A stretch of DNA of 64,000 bases from UBA8524 sp964215915. GTDB lineage: Bacteria; Bacteroidota; Bacteroidia; UBA8524. The notes beneath the pieces were generated by a model, which was not told where the DNA came from, did not search any database, and worked only from the letters and a program-made list of their open reading frames with translations. Position 1 is the stretch's first letter. Every line of letters starts with the position of its first letter. Made by a program: the position numbers and the translations under genes. Location of the stretch: the NCBI GenBank assembly GCA_964215915.1, contig CAXPEB010000094.1, positions 1 through 64,000 of the forward strand. Reading direction: 5' to 3'. Below, one piece after another: positions 1-7,855 of the stretch.

Positions 1-474
1 CTCGCCTAATTCAGGCGTTTCTGTAGTTTTATAGATGTAATTATCTATTACACATATGTTATTATAACCCTCATTAAGAACATCCTCCCAAAGAATCTTG
101 CCTGTTTCCACATCAATCACATATGTCTTGGTGCCTTTGGATAAAACCAACTTATTCTCCTCCAAATAACTATCCTCAACAAAGAATGGATTAAAATACA
201 CCTCTTGCGAAAGATTCTCTGTTTTCCAAACTACTTTTCCTGAATCCAGCGTTAATGCAACTACCCTGAACTCATTATTCACAGAGTTTGTACCTTGAAT
301 CAGGAGGTTTTTGTAAATGTAATTGTTTGATGCCAAGCTTTTATACGCCCGTTCCCACTTCCATATAACCGCAGAAGCGTCCTGAATTAATGGTGCCTGA
401 GGCTGTTCCGGTTTACAGCTGCTCAAAAACAAGGATAACAGAACAGAAAACAACACTGAAATCATAAAACGCAT
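1..474 (-). CDS. PQQ-like beta-propeller lipoprotein (3' end beyond window)
   Basis: Reading the minus strand from the ATG at 474 gives 158 codons that stay open to base 1, so the C-terminus is outside the window. The N-terminus is a lipoprotein signal: a hydrophobic stretch ends in a lipobox with Cys at about residue 20 (LSSC, then KPEQPQ). The mature part carries the spaced pattern of PQQ-like propeller blades: a strand ending in KVVWKTENL and, about 50 residues later, GKILWEDVL, each preceded by a short residue-poor loop. Probable location is the periplasmic face of a membrane. It lies 10 nt after the lipase-like gene at 485-2158 in the same direction, so co-transcription is likely. The stretch is visibly more AT-rich than the rest of the window. 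Substrate unknown; whether it binds PQQ cannot be judged. Confidence 0.75.
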   Translation of the reverse strand, partial: MRFMISVLFSVLLSLFLSSCKPEQPQAPLIQDASAVIWKWERAYKSLASNNYIYKNLLIQGTNSVNNEFRVVALTLDSGKVVWKTENLSQEVYFNPFFVEDSYLEENKLVLSKGTKTYVIDVETGKILWEDVLNEGYNNICVIDNYIYKTTETPELGE

Positions 475-484
475 AATTTTAACT

Positions 485-2158
485 TTAGTGCCTTAACATA
501 AAATAATCATCATATTGGCCCCCTTCAAAAAGAATTTCAAGTACTCTTTTCGTTTCTGAGCTATTCCTCTCCTGAAAATGATTATTGTGTTCCATATAAT
601 CAACATTTCTCTTTGAATCAATCCCCGGAAAGGCCATTTGACTTTGAGCAAGTACCACCCCGTCGGAAGGATAGAACTTAAGACGCTGACGCCGGTATCC
701 CATCGCTCCTGTGATCCGCGGATTACGTTTGCCCGCACTGTTTCTTAATGCTTCTTCGTAGGTGCTGAACTGAAGCCTTGCTGTCCTCCAACCCGTTGAG
801 GTGCCATACCTGGGATTCGTATTTCCATACGGTACTTCAAAACTCAGGTTATAAATACTGTCGTAAAACACCTCAAAAGAATCCCTGTGGTACGACCCGA
901 TCAAATACCTCCAATACGTATTGGCATTGTCCAGAAACTCAACTGATTTTGTTCTTTGTGTGTTTTCTTTTTCTAGGTTCTGAATTATTCTGTTCAATAC
1001 AAGGTGAGTACCCAGGACAATGACTATTTTGCCCGCCAAAGGACCGAACCACGAAGCACTTCTTACGTTAGACAACGTCCGCATCCTGTTTTCGTTCTCC
1101 TGAATTTTCAGTGTGTGGATTGCCCGGACCATCTCCATTTTTTGCATGAACTCCTCATCCGGCTGAGCTCCCCAAAGCGGATACTCTTCCGCCCCCTTAG
1201 TTACTACCTGATCCATCACCCTCCAGCATTCCGGTTCATCTTCCACCCCATAAAAAGCCACCCGGTGTAATTTACCCCAATGGTTGTTAAGGTCCGTCAT
1301 CATTGGACTTCCCGGCGCCATGGAATCCAGTGTGGGCCAATGAACAGAAGATAACATCAACGGAGCCAGCTCATATTTAATTAGCGTATCTAAACGGGTC
1401 CTAAGGTCATACACTTTATTCCCGATAAAGGTCCCGGCAAAACTGCCCGTCAGATCATATACCGCTTCATTGGCTTCATAAAGAATGATGGTACCGATCA
1501 CTTCTGCCACAAAACCATAATGCTCTTCTTTTGTAAAGGCGACGTGGGCTCCGCCGTGCGGAGTACCGAAGGTAACCAGTCCATAGAATTCCCGGGTTCC
1601 AAAACTATAGGACCCCATATCCCATTTCCAATCGAGATAACGTGCTGCAATCCCACCTTGGCTATGAGCAATTACATAATCGTCATTCTGACAGCGCTCG
1701 GAATTATTTCTAATCGTATAAATCGCATCGGCATTTTGAAAACCGGATTTGAGGTCCCCCTGCACCTTCTGACCTACCTGGAAAAAACTCACTTCATAAC
1801 TTCCGGACCCATAATCCACTCCAAAGCAAGCCACATCATATTCACTATCTGTAAATTGAATCTGCTTATCCCAGGCAGCTATACTACCACCAAGTCCATG
1901 AACATAGGCCACACCCCGCAGGTTATTCTGTCGGTTCGCACAAGGATCAAACATCGTAAATGGCACGTAAACCGGTAAATTACCTGTGTTGGGACTTACC
2001 GTACTATCAACAGGTTTTTGCAGAAAAAGCAGGTTCTCCGAGGAATACATATCCTGGGTGCAATACACCTCTGTCTGCGCATTGAGGGAGAGAATGGTGG
2101 TAAAGCCTGCCAACAGGCCCACCCCTCGCTTCATGGGTTTCATAATCTGAATTTTCAT
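485..2158 (-). CDS. Secreted alpha/beta-hydrolase, lipase-like
   Basis: A 557-residue exported protein with a signal peptide at about residues 1-28 (ends SLNAQ). The alpha/beta-hydrolase signature is clear: an oxyanion-type HGLGG at about 87-91 and the nucleophile elbow AHSQGG with Ser166. The Ser elbow is followed by a loop typical of triacylglycerol lipase/PGAP1-like esterases (GLVTFGTPHGG at about 190-203), which supports lipid ester hydrolysis. The second half (about 300-557) matches nothing I recognise and has no T9SS sorting domain, so export is probably by Sec only. It sits between a T9SS cargo (27 nt upstream) and a PQQ-propeller lipoprotein (10 nt downstream) on the same strand. An AAGGA Shine-Dalgarno-like sequence precedes the ATG by about 9 nt, which favours this start. 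Substrate not determined. Confidence 0.75.
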   Translation of the reverse strand: MKIQIMKPMKRGVGLLAGFTTILSLNAQTEVYCTQDMYSSENLLFLQKPVDSTVSPNTGNLPVYVPFTMFDPCANRQNNLRGVAYVHGLGGSIAAWDKQIQFTDSEYDVACFGVDYGSGSYEVSFFQVGQKVQGDLKSGFQNADAIYTIRNNSERCQNDDYVIAHSQGGIAARYLDWKWDMGSYSFGTREFYGLVTFGTPHGGAHVAFTKEEHYGFVAEVIGTIILYEANEAVYDLTGSFAGTFIGNKVYDLRTRLDTLIKYELAPLMLSSVHWPTLDSMAPGSPMMTDLNNHWGKLHRVAFYGVEDEPECWRVMDQVVTKGAEEYPLWGAQPDEEFMQKMEMVRAIHTLKIQENENRMRTLSNVRSASWFGPLAGKIVIVLGTHLVLNRIIQNLEKENTQRTKSVEFLDNANTYWRYLIGSYHRDSFEVFYDSIYNLSFEVPYGNTNPRYGTSTGWRTARLQFSTYEEALRNSAGKRNPRITGAMGYRRQRLKFYPSDGVVLAQSQMAFPGIDSKRNVDYMEHNNHFQERNSSETKRVLEILFEGGQYDDYFMLRH

Positions 2159-2185
2159 ATTGGTTCCTTTTTGGTTTTCTATTTA

Positions 2186-3343
2186 TCAAAAAGCCTTTCC
2201 GGTATCCGGTTTAACTACCTTATGCAATACCTGCCTTCCGCTTTTCTTATCCAGCACCTGTACCAGGTATAAACCGGCACTTACCTCCGGAAACGCAATG
2301 GGTGTCCCCTCAGTAACCTCCTGCCTGCCCAGCAGTTTTCCATTCAGATCATAAACCGCGATATGCAGGATCTGCCCTTTGTGTTTCTCACTTTGAATAA
2401 TAAAATCACCGGTACCCGGAATACTGTGAATACTATAGTCACCACCTGCTTTCATACTATATTCCGTCCCCTCTGCCTGCATGGGTTGGATCAGGTGTCG
2501 GTATGCTGCATTTACTTCTCTACGAAAATGTTCCCGGGTAATTATGGTTGTCTTCAGAATGCAACACCCCTTTTCGGTATGGAACCACTCACTGATAATT
2601 TCCTGCAGTGGAGCATAACCACTACCATCCTCGGTAAGATCATACAGGATCACCGTTTCCTTTTTCCGGTTTTCATGTACCCAGTCGTATTCCGTAACCA
2701 CAAGCAGTTTCCGGTTATGATCATACAAAAGCGTTGCGCTATCAAGCTCGGCAGTCAGTATACCCGACTGATTTGCCAGACGGTGCACTGGAACAGGTGA
2801 ATTTTGCAGCTCAGAGACAAGATTTCCGTAATACGCATCATCAAGCACAAAGTGCTGATAATTGACCCCTTCTTCAATCCGCATATAAACCCGGGGCTCC
2901 GGGTTAGCGGAATTCGACAACTCCTCCCGGTTAAAACGGAACAACAGCTTATCGTCTGTTCCGTATACTTCATACGTTTCCTTTCCCAGAACAACGCGGG
3001 TATACGGTTCCATCCAATTATCCCGGATGTCTTGCTCAAACAGGATTCGTTTGTCGGTAAGCAGTTCCCCATCCCGGTCCACATACTGCGTCATAAAAAT
3101 GTCTTGCCTGAAGGCATGGTAACGCGACAATTCACCCAGTGTAAGGCAATTTCTACCGTAAGGAGCAGGATTAGGACCCGTTTCAGCGGGTTCGAAACGT
3201 CCGGCAGCACCTGCTGCCATTTCGAAGCTTACCTGCTTCCGTTCAAGGTAAGTAACTTTAGTAATGTAGTCTTCCGGCAATTGTGCCGACGCCTGTTGGC
3301 CAATGCTCAAACACAGGCCCAGGAATAACAAGGTTGATTTCAT
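2186..3343 (-). CDS. Secreted protein with T9SS type A sorting domain
   Basis: A 385-residue exported protein: signal peptide at about 1-20 (ends QASAQ), an unrecognised middle region, and a C-terminal domain from about 305 that fits the T9SS type A sorting domain (a beta-rich run with VYDLNGKLLG, then AGLYLVQVLDKKSGRQ, near the end). Such domains direct passage through the outer-membrane T9SS pore and removal or attachment at the surface. I cannot name a function for the N-terminal 300 residues. It starts a probable three-gene unit running toward base 1. The 14-nt context GAACCAATATGAAA around its start is repeated exactly at the start of the next gene. Confidence 0.75.
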   Translation of the reverse strand: MKSTLLFLGLCLSIGQQASAQLPEDYITKVTYLERKQVSFEMAAGAAGRFEPAETGPNPAPYGRNCLTLGELSRYHAFRQDIFMTQYVDRDGELLTDKRILFEQDIRDNWMEPYTRVVLGKETYEVYGTDDKLLFRFNREELSNSANPEPRVYMRIEEGVNYQHFVLDDAYYGNLVSELQNSPVPVHRLANQSGILTAELDSATLLYDHNRKLLVVTEYDWVHENRKKETVILYDLTEDGSGYAPLQEIISEWFHTEKGCCILKTTIITREHFRREVNAAYRHLIQPMQAEGTEYSMKAGGDYSIHSIPGTGDFIIQSEKHKGQILHIAVYDLNGKLLGRQEVTEGTPIAFPEVSAGLYLVQVLDKKSGRQVLHKVVKPDTGKAF

Positions 3344-3672
3344 ATTGGTTCATGATAGATTTATTAGGTAGCCCCGAACATCTTCTGTCCGGAACAGGAT
3401 TAGTCGCTGTAAAATCTGGGGGTAAAATTGCGGCACTTAGGGGAGTGATTCAGGCTACTTAAGCCTGTGCACAAGCGTGTCCGGGAATCAAACCTACTCG
3501 CTTATTTCGGTTTGTTCAAGCAGATATGGATGCCACAGGTGAATTAGTATAAGAAAGTAGGTCGGCACTTCCATGGAGCCCCAAGGGATTGGGAAATTGT
3601 ATTCAAGGCCAGACTGTTACTTCAACAGACAAAGCCGATAACCTGTCAGTCATACGGCTCAAGTATGGACAT
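3344..3672. other. Intergenic region with no gene seen
   Basis: About 330 nt between the start of the T9SS cargo gene and the terminator of tsf. No open frame with a plausible start, no tRNA-like cloverleaf and no strong hairpin was seen on either strand. It must hold the promoter of the leftward three-gene unit, but no exact TAnnTTTG element was found. Confidence 0.5.
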
Positions 3673-3704
3673 AAAAAAACCCGGTAACAAACGTGCTACC
3701 GGGT
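3673..3704 (-). terminator. Intrinsic terminator of the rplM-rpsI-rpsB-tsf operon
   Basis: An 8-bp perfect stem (3679-3686 with 3697-3704, ACCCGGTA/TACCGGGT) with a 10-nt loop is followed on the minus strand by seven T residues (3673-3679). It begins 26 nt after the tsf stop, so it ends the ribosomal operon. A short T run on the other side means it could also act weakly on the plus strand. Confidence 0.85.
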
Positions 3705-3729
3705 CTTTTTGAATATTGGTGTTTACGGA

Positions 3730-4566
3730 TTAACCGATCGTTGCCCGAATAAAGGCAGTAATAGTCAGTCCGTTTTCTGCGTTGTCCAGCATTTTGCCAA
3801 CGGTAATGGAACCGTCTTTCACAAAATCCTGGTTCAGCAGGGTATTTTCCTTGTAGAACTTGTTGAGTTTACCCATGGCAATTTTCTCAAGCATTGCTTC
3901 AGGTTTACCTTCGGTACGCGCCTGCTCTTTTCCGATTTCTATCTCACGCTTAACCAGTTCAACATCCACATCGTCTTTGTCAACCGCTACGGGCGACAAA
4001 GCAGCGACTTGCATGGCAGCATCTTTTCCTGCTTCTTCTACAGCAGGGTTGAGGGCCTTATTCATCGCTACCAGCACCGCAATTTTCCGGTTACTGTGGA
4101 TATAAGGCACTACGCTCTCTCCGCTAAGAACATGAAGCTTGGAAAGGTCGATCTTCTCTCCGATTTTTCCGATAAGGTCGGTAATGTGATCGGCAATGCT
4201 GCGACCCTCAATAGCGGCTGCTTTGAGAGCATCCAGGTCATTGGCTCCATTCTCAAGAGCTACCTGAGCTACTTTCTCGGCAAAACCAACGAATTCATCG
4301 TTTTTAGCTACGAAGTCGGTTTCGCAGTTCAGCTCCACAATCACTCCGGTTGTATTGTCGGAAGATGTCATGGCCACTACCACACCTTCTGCCGCTTCAC
4401 GGGCAGCACGGCTGGCGGAAACTTTCTGACCTTTTTTTCTCAGGATATCAACGGCTTTTTCAAAATCGCCTTCGGCTTCCACCAGGGCTTTTTTGCAGTC
4501 CATGATCCCTACGCCGGTCATCTGGCGTAGTTTGTTAACGTCTTGTGCAGTTATTGTTGCGCTCAT
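3730..4566 (-). CDS. tsf: Translation elongation factor Ts
   Basis: EF-Ts, the nucleotide exchange factor that releases GDP from EF-Tu. The N-terminal UBA-like segment contains the family signature LRQMTGVGIMDCKKAL at about 13-28, and a second signature with NCETDFVAKN follows near residue 80. The length, 278 residues, is normal for the Bacteroidota family. It is the last gene of the rplM-rpsI-rpsB-tsf operon, 34 nt after rpsB, and is followed by a clear intrinsic terminator. Nothing unusual. Confidence 0.98.
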   Translation of the reverse strand: MSATITAQDVNKLRQMTGVGIMDCKKALVEAEGDFEKAVDILRKKGQKVSASRAAREAAEGVVVAMTSSDNTTGVIVELNCETDFVAKNDEFVGFAEKVAQVALENGANDLDALKAAAIEGRSIADHITDLIGKIGEKIDLSKLHVLSGESVVPYIHSNRKIAVLVAMNKALNPAVEEAGKDAAMQVAALSPVAVDKDDVDVELVKREIEIGKEQARTEGKPEAMLEKIAMGKLNKFYKENTLLNQDFVKDGSITVGKMLDNAENGLTITAFIRATIG

Positions 4567-4600
4567 TCCTCAAAAATCCTTACTCTGTTTAACCTTGTGA

Positions 4601-5365
4601 TTAAGCTTCAGCAGCTTCTTCTTTCGCAGAATTATCTTCACCCTGCTTTTGTGCTTCCATCTCCTCACGCTCCTTTTTGCGTTCGCTGAGTCCTTCGGCA
4701 ATTGCCTCGGTTACCAGTCGGGTGACGATGGAAATTGATTTGGCTGCGTCATCATTGGCCGGGATAGGGAAGTCGATGTTACTGGGATCCGAGTTTGTAT
4801 CGCAGATAGCGAATACCGGGATGTTCAGTTTCATGGCTTCTTTTACGGCGATGTGCTCACGCTTTACGTCCACAATAAAAAGAGCTGCAGGCAGACGATT
4901 AAGGTCAGCAATACCACCGAGTACCCGTTGCAGCTTGATTTTCTCACGCTGGAACTGGAGACGCTCACGCTTGGAAATATTATCGAAAGTCCCGTCGCTG
5001 GTCAGTTTGTCGATGTTCTGCATTTTTTTGATCGACTTACGCACGGTAGCGAAGTTGGTCAGCATTCCACCGAGCCAACGCTCTGTAACGTAGGGCATTT
5101 TAACGCGCTCGGCTTCATTAGCCACGATTTCCTTAGCCTGTTTTTTGGTAGCTACATAAAGCACCTTACGGCCGGACTTAACGATATTTTTAATGGCAGA
5201 CTGGGCTTCATCCAGTTTAGCTGCCGTTTTGTTCAGATCGATAATATGGATACCGTTCTGCTCCATAAAAATGAACGGTGCCATTTTCGGATGCCATTTT
5301 TGGGTAAGGTGACCGAAGTGCACCCCGGCATCCAGTAATTCCTGAATATTGATTTGCGATGACAT
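4601..5365 (-). CDS. rpsB: 30S ribosomal protein S2
   Basis: Small-subunit protein S2, 254 residues. The family is recognised from the N-terminal LLDAGVHFGHLTQKWHPKM, the GIHIIDLNKT segment, and the later PAALFIVDVKREHIAVKEA and DTNSDPSNIDFPIPANDDA blocks. The C-terminus carries an extra acidic tail (EEAAEA end), common in this phylum. It is third in the operon, 18 nt after rpsI and 34 nt before tsf, the classical S2-EF-Ts pairing. Confidence 0.98.
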   Translation of the reverse strand: MSSQINIQELLDAGVHFGHLTQKWHPKMAPFIFMEQNGIHIIDLNKTAAKLDEAQSAIKNIVKSGRKVLYVATKKQAKEIVANEAERVKMPYVTERWLGGMLTNFATVRKSIKKMQNIDKLTSDGTFDNISKRERLQFQREKIKLQRVLGGIADLNRLPAALFIVDVKREHIAVKEAMKLNIPVFAICDTNSDPSNIDFPIPANDDAAKSISIVTRLVTEAIAEGLSERKKEREEMEAQKQGEDNSAKEEAAEA

Positions 5366-5383
5366 GTTTTCCGTGCTGATAAA

Positions 5384-5770
5384 TTAACGTTTGCTGAATT
5401 GGAATCTTCTTCTGGCCTTGCGCTGACCCGGCTTCTTCCTTTCCACCATGCGCGAATCACGGGTGAGGAGTCCGAAGGGTTTCAATGCTGCGCGGTACTC
5501 GGGGTTAATTTCCACGAGTGCCTTGCTAATGGCCAGGCGAATTGCCTGTGCTTGTCCGGTAAAACCGCCTCCATCAACATTCACTTTAACATCATATTTT
5601 CCGAGGTTTTCAGTTTTGCTGAGTGGAAGAGTCACCTCGTACTGAAGCAGTGGCGAGGGGAAATAGGCCTCCAGCTTTTTGCTGTTGATCTCAATCTTAC
5701 CCTCTCCCGGTTGAAGATACACACGCGCTACGGCGGTCTTTCTTCTGCCTGATGTGTTGGTCACTTCCAT
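5384..5770 (-). CDS. rpsI: 30S ribosomal protein S9
   Basis: Small-subunit protein S9, 128 residues, a full-length member. It has the family's GRRKTAVARVYLQPG near the N-terminus, the GGGFTGQAQAIRLAISKAL block in the middle, and the basic C-terminal tail ending in RRRFQFSKR that reaches the ribosomal P site. It follows rplM by 10 nt, the conserved L13-S9 pair. Confidence 0.98.
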   Translation of the reverse strand: MEVTNTSGRRKTAVARVYLQPGEGKIEINSKKLEAYFPSPLLQYEVTLPLSKTENLGKYDVKVNVDGGGFTGQAQAIRLAISKALVEINPEYRAALKPFGLLTRDSRMVERKKPGQRKARRRFQFSKR

Positions 5771-5780
5771 TTAGTATATA

Positions 5781-6224
5781 TTACAGTTTGTATTCTTTCG
5801 GTTGTTGTGCTTCGTGCTTGTGCTCATTGCCCGCATAAACATGCAGGTTGGTGAATACCGCACGACCAAGACGATTTTTAGGCAACATACCTTTAACCGC
5901 GATCTCGATCATAGAGGTGGGTTTGCGCTCCATCTGGTCTTTAGCGATGGTTACCTTACGCCCTCCCGGATACCCGGAATAGGTCTGGTACTCTTTGCTA
6001 TTCCATTTGTCGCCTGTCAACTTCACCTTGTCGGCATTGATCACGATCACATAGTCGCCGCAATCCGCATGCGGGGTGAAATTTGTCTTGTGTTTGCCAC
6101 GCAAAAGTTTGGCAATTTCGGATGACAGCCGCCCAAGAGTCTTATCCTCGGCATTGATAAGGAGCCATTGCTTGTCGGCATTTTCCTTATTGGCTGAAAT
6201 TGTCTTATAACTAAGGGTATTCAC
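5781..6224 (-). CDS. rplM: 50S ribosomal protein L13
   Basis: Large-subunit protein L13, 147 residues. Signatures include WLLINAEDKTLGRLSSEIA near the N-terminus, HADCGDYVIVINADKV in the middle and GMLPKNRLGRAVFTNLHVY toward the end. It is the first gene of the operon rplM-rpsI-rpsB-tsf. A Bacteroidota -33/-7 promoter lies upstream at 6259-6289, giving a short leader of about 28 nt, too short for a complex leader RNA. Confidence 0.98.
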   Translation of the reverse strand: MNTLSYKTISANKENADKQWLLINAEDKTLGRLSSEIAKLLRGKHKTNFTPHADCGDYVIVINADKVKLTGDKWNSKEYQTYSGYPGGRKVTIAKDQMERKPTSMIEIAVKGMLPKNRLGRAVFTNLHVYAGNEHKHEAQQPKEYKL

Positions 6225-6258
6225 AGCTCTTTGTTAATAATTGTTCTTAAAAGGACGG

Positions 6259-6289
6259 CAAAGGTACAATGCCGTTTCATTAAAAACAA
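6259..6289 (-). promoter_or_regulatory. Promoter of the ribosomal protein operon
   Basis: On the minus strand TTG (6287-6289) is followed after a 20-nt spacer by TACCTTTG (6259-6266). This matches the Bacteroidota housekeeping consensus (TTTG, 19-21 nt, TAnnTTTG). A short inverted repeat, ACGGC/GCCGT (6255-6259 and 6271-6275), brackets the -7 box. The rplM ATG is 34 nt downstream. Confidence 0.75.
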
Positions 6290-6383
6290 GAGGATACGAC
6301 TTACCTGAACAACTCACGATTTGCCCTCTTTTGCCAAAACAGGCTCTACAAACAGAAGCGATTCCATTCTGTGAGGTCACGGA

Positions 6384-6866
6384 TTAATTGTTCACATACA
6401 GAGTGTTTCCCTGACGGCTCACAGAGAACGGACGCATGGGGGAAGTGGCTGGACCTTGCAGAGGGAAGCCTGTAGGGAGTTCGTAACGACTGTCGCAGCA
6501 CTTGGTATACCCGTTCGCATCATAAGTGCCGCAATACATAGCCTGGTTGGTACTGCTATCCACCCAAAGCTGTGAGCAATCGTCGAGCGGCTGATACGCA
6601 CAGGTGCGGTCGAACGCATAATACTGATCGTCATAGCCATGATAAACCACAACACCACGATACCCCCCTTGGAAATACTGGAAACTACCCGGAACGGTAA
6701 GATCAAAATAGGCAGGAAGATCCAGATTGATCACCAGGCTCACCGGTGCATTGGGAATGGTGGTGGTATTATTTCCTTTGTCTCCGCAGGATTCCAGCAT
6801 CCATAAGCCGGAAAAAGAAAAACAGCCTAGCAGAACCAGGGAAAATACACGACGAAAATAATTCAT
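6384..6866 (-). CDS. Rieske-fold-like lipoprotein lacking the histidine ligands
   Basis: About 160 residues from the ATG at 6866. An ATG at 6878 would overlap the previous gene by 8 nt, and the frame stays open farther upstream into that gene. A short basic n-region and hydrophobic core end in a lipobox-like LESC. The mature domain resembles the small Rieske-type fold: two Cys-containing loops (RTCAYQPL and GYTKCCDSRYELPTG), then the LQGPATSPMRPFSV strand characteristic of the family's C-terminal end. In a true Rieske centre the loops read CxH and CxxH; here the histidine positions are Tyr and Ser (CAY and CCDS), so an ordinary 2Fe-2S Rieske cluster is unlikely. It follows the hydroxyacyl-CoA dehydrogenase at 6871-7713 with almost no gap. 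Function unknown. Confidence 0.65.
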   Translation of the reverse strand: MNYFRRVFSLVLLGCFSFSGLWMLESCGDKGNNTTTIPNAPVSLVINLDLPAYFDLTVPGSFQYFQGGYRGVVVYHGYDDQYYAFDRTCAYQPLDDCSQLWVDSSTNQAMYCGTYDANGYTKCCDSRYELPTGFPLQGPATSPMRPFSVSRQGNTLYVNN

Positions 6867-6870
6867 GATC

Positions 6871-7713
6871 TTATTCATAACGGTAAAACCCTCTTCCGGA
6901 TTTTCTCCCATGGTGACCGGCATCCACTTTTTGTTGCTGAATGCGGCTGGGTCTGAATTTTCCATCCTGGTGGAACAAGGCATACATGCTTGATGTCACG
7001 GAAAAATTGGTGTCCACGCCTATCAGATCCATTAGGCGGAAAGGCCCCATTTTGAACCCGATATTCTCCATTAGCGTATCGATACCTTCATGATCACTGA
7101 CCTGCTCCTCCAATACTTTTAGCCCCTCCACATAAAAATGACGAGCCACCCGGTTCACAATAAAGCCGGGAGCGTCCTTCGCCCTTACCGGGGTCTTTCC
7201 CACGGAACGGATCAACTCCACACAGCGTTGTGCCACTCCTTCATCCGTATGGGCTCCGGAAATGATCTCAACCAACTTCATGATATGTGCAGGATTGAAA
7301 AAGTGCACCCCCACCACTCTTTCCGGATTCGGAACGGCAGCAGCAATTTGTGTGATAGGTATGGATGAAGTATTGGTCGCAAAAATGGTATCCTCCGGGT
7401 TTTGCGAGGCGAGGCGGGTAAACAGATCTACTTTCAGATCGGGTTTTTCAAGAATGGCTTCAATGATAAAATCCGCTTGCAGCTCTTCAAATACCGTGGT
7501 GAATTTCATTCGCCCGCGTGCAGCCTCTGCATCTTCCCGGCTCAGCTTCCCGATCTCCACCGCCTTGTTCAGATTGCGTTCGATGGTTTTCTCAGACCGC
7601 TCCACCGATTGGGTATAGATATCATATACCAGGGTTTCGTAACCGGCTGCGGCAAAAACCTGGGCCATCCCGCTCCCCATGGTTCCCGCCCCCACAACTG
7701 CAATTTTCATCAT
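6871..7713 (-). CDS. hbd: 3-hydroxyacyl-CoA (3-hydroxybutyryl-CoA) dehydrogenase
   Basis: An NAD(P)-dependent oxidoreductase of 280 residues that interconverts 3-hydroxyacyl-CoA and 3-oxoacyl-CoA in fatty acid or butyrate-type metabolism. The Rossmann motif GAGTMGSGMAQ is at about 8-18, the substrate loop ATNTSSIPI at about 112-120, and catalytic His137 lies in HFFNPAHIMKLVEI. The C-terminal domain ends with GRKSGRGFYRYE, so the protein is complete. Either ATG of the MMK start is possible. The -7 box TATATTTG at 7718-7725 lies only 4 nt upstream of the first ATG. The next gene, a Rieske-like lipoprotein, begins at or before the stop codon. Confidence 0.93.
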   Translation of the reverse strand: MMKIAVVGAGTMGSGMAQVFAAAGYETLVYDIYTQSVERSEKTIERNLNKAVEIGKLSREDAEAARGRMKFTTVFEELQADFIIEAILEKPDLKVDLFTRLASQNPEDTIFATNTSSIPITQIAAAVPNPERVVGVHFFNPAHIMKLVEIISGAHTDEGVAQRCVELIRSVGKTPVRAKDAPGFIVNRVARHFYVEGLKVLEEQVSDHEGIDTLMENIGFKMGPFRLMDLIGVDTNFSVTSSMYALFHQDGKFRPSRIQQQKVDAGHHGRKSGRGFYRYE

Positions 7714-7717
7714 ACGG

Positions 7718-7725
7718 CAAATATA
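7718..7725 (-). promoter_or_regulatory. -7 element (TATATTTG) of hbd
   Basis: An exact TAnnTTTG match on the minus strand, only 4 nt from the annotated ATG, so the transcript would be leaderless or nearly so. No convincing -33 TTTG at the expected spacing was seen. Confidence 0.55.
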
Positions 7726-7781
7726 GGGCAGAGCATAGTGGAGTAGAAATCCGATCCGGAATCGCTTATATTAATGAAAAC

Positions 7782-7805
7782 AAAAAAACCGCCCTAAGGC
7801 GGTTT
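7782..7805 (-). terminator. Intrinsic terminator of ald
   Basis: A perfect 8-bp stem AAACCGCC/GGCGGTTT (7786-7793 with 7798-7805) with a 4-nt loop, followed on the minus strand by a run of T (7782-7788). It lies about 50 nt after the ald stop and insulates ald from hbd. Confidence 0.85.
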
Positions 7806-7855
7806 ATACGGTTATCCATACACGAAGAAAATCCTCCGCGACGTCATTCTACTTA

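Noticed and set aside
3480..3540. T-arm-like sequence (GTTTGATTCC on the minus strand) suggesting a tRNA
   Set aside because: No acceptor stem, D-arm or anticodon stem can be drawn around it.
3709..4530. Plus-strand open frame of 273 codons opposite tsf
   Set aside because: Lies entirely over tsf in the other strand, has low-complexity shadow composition and no start context; tsf is certain.
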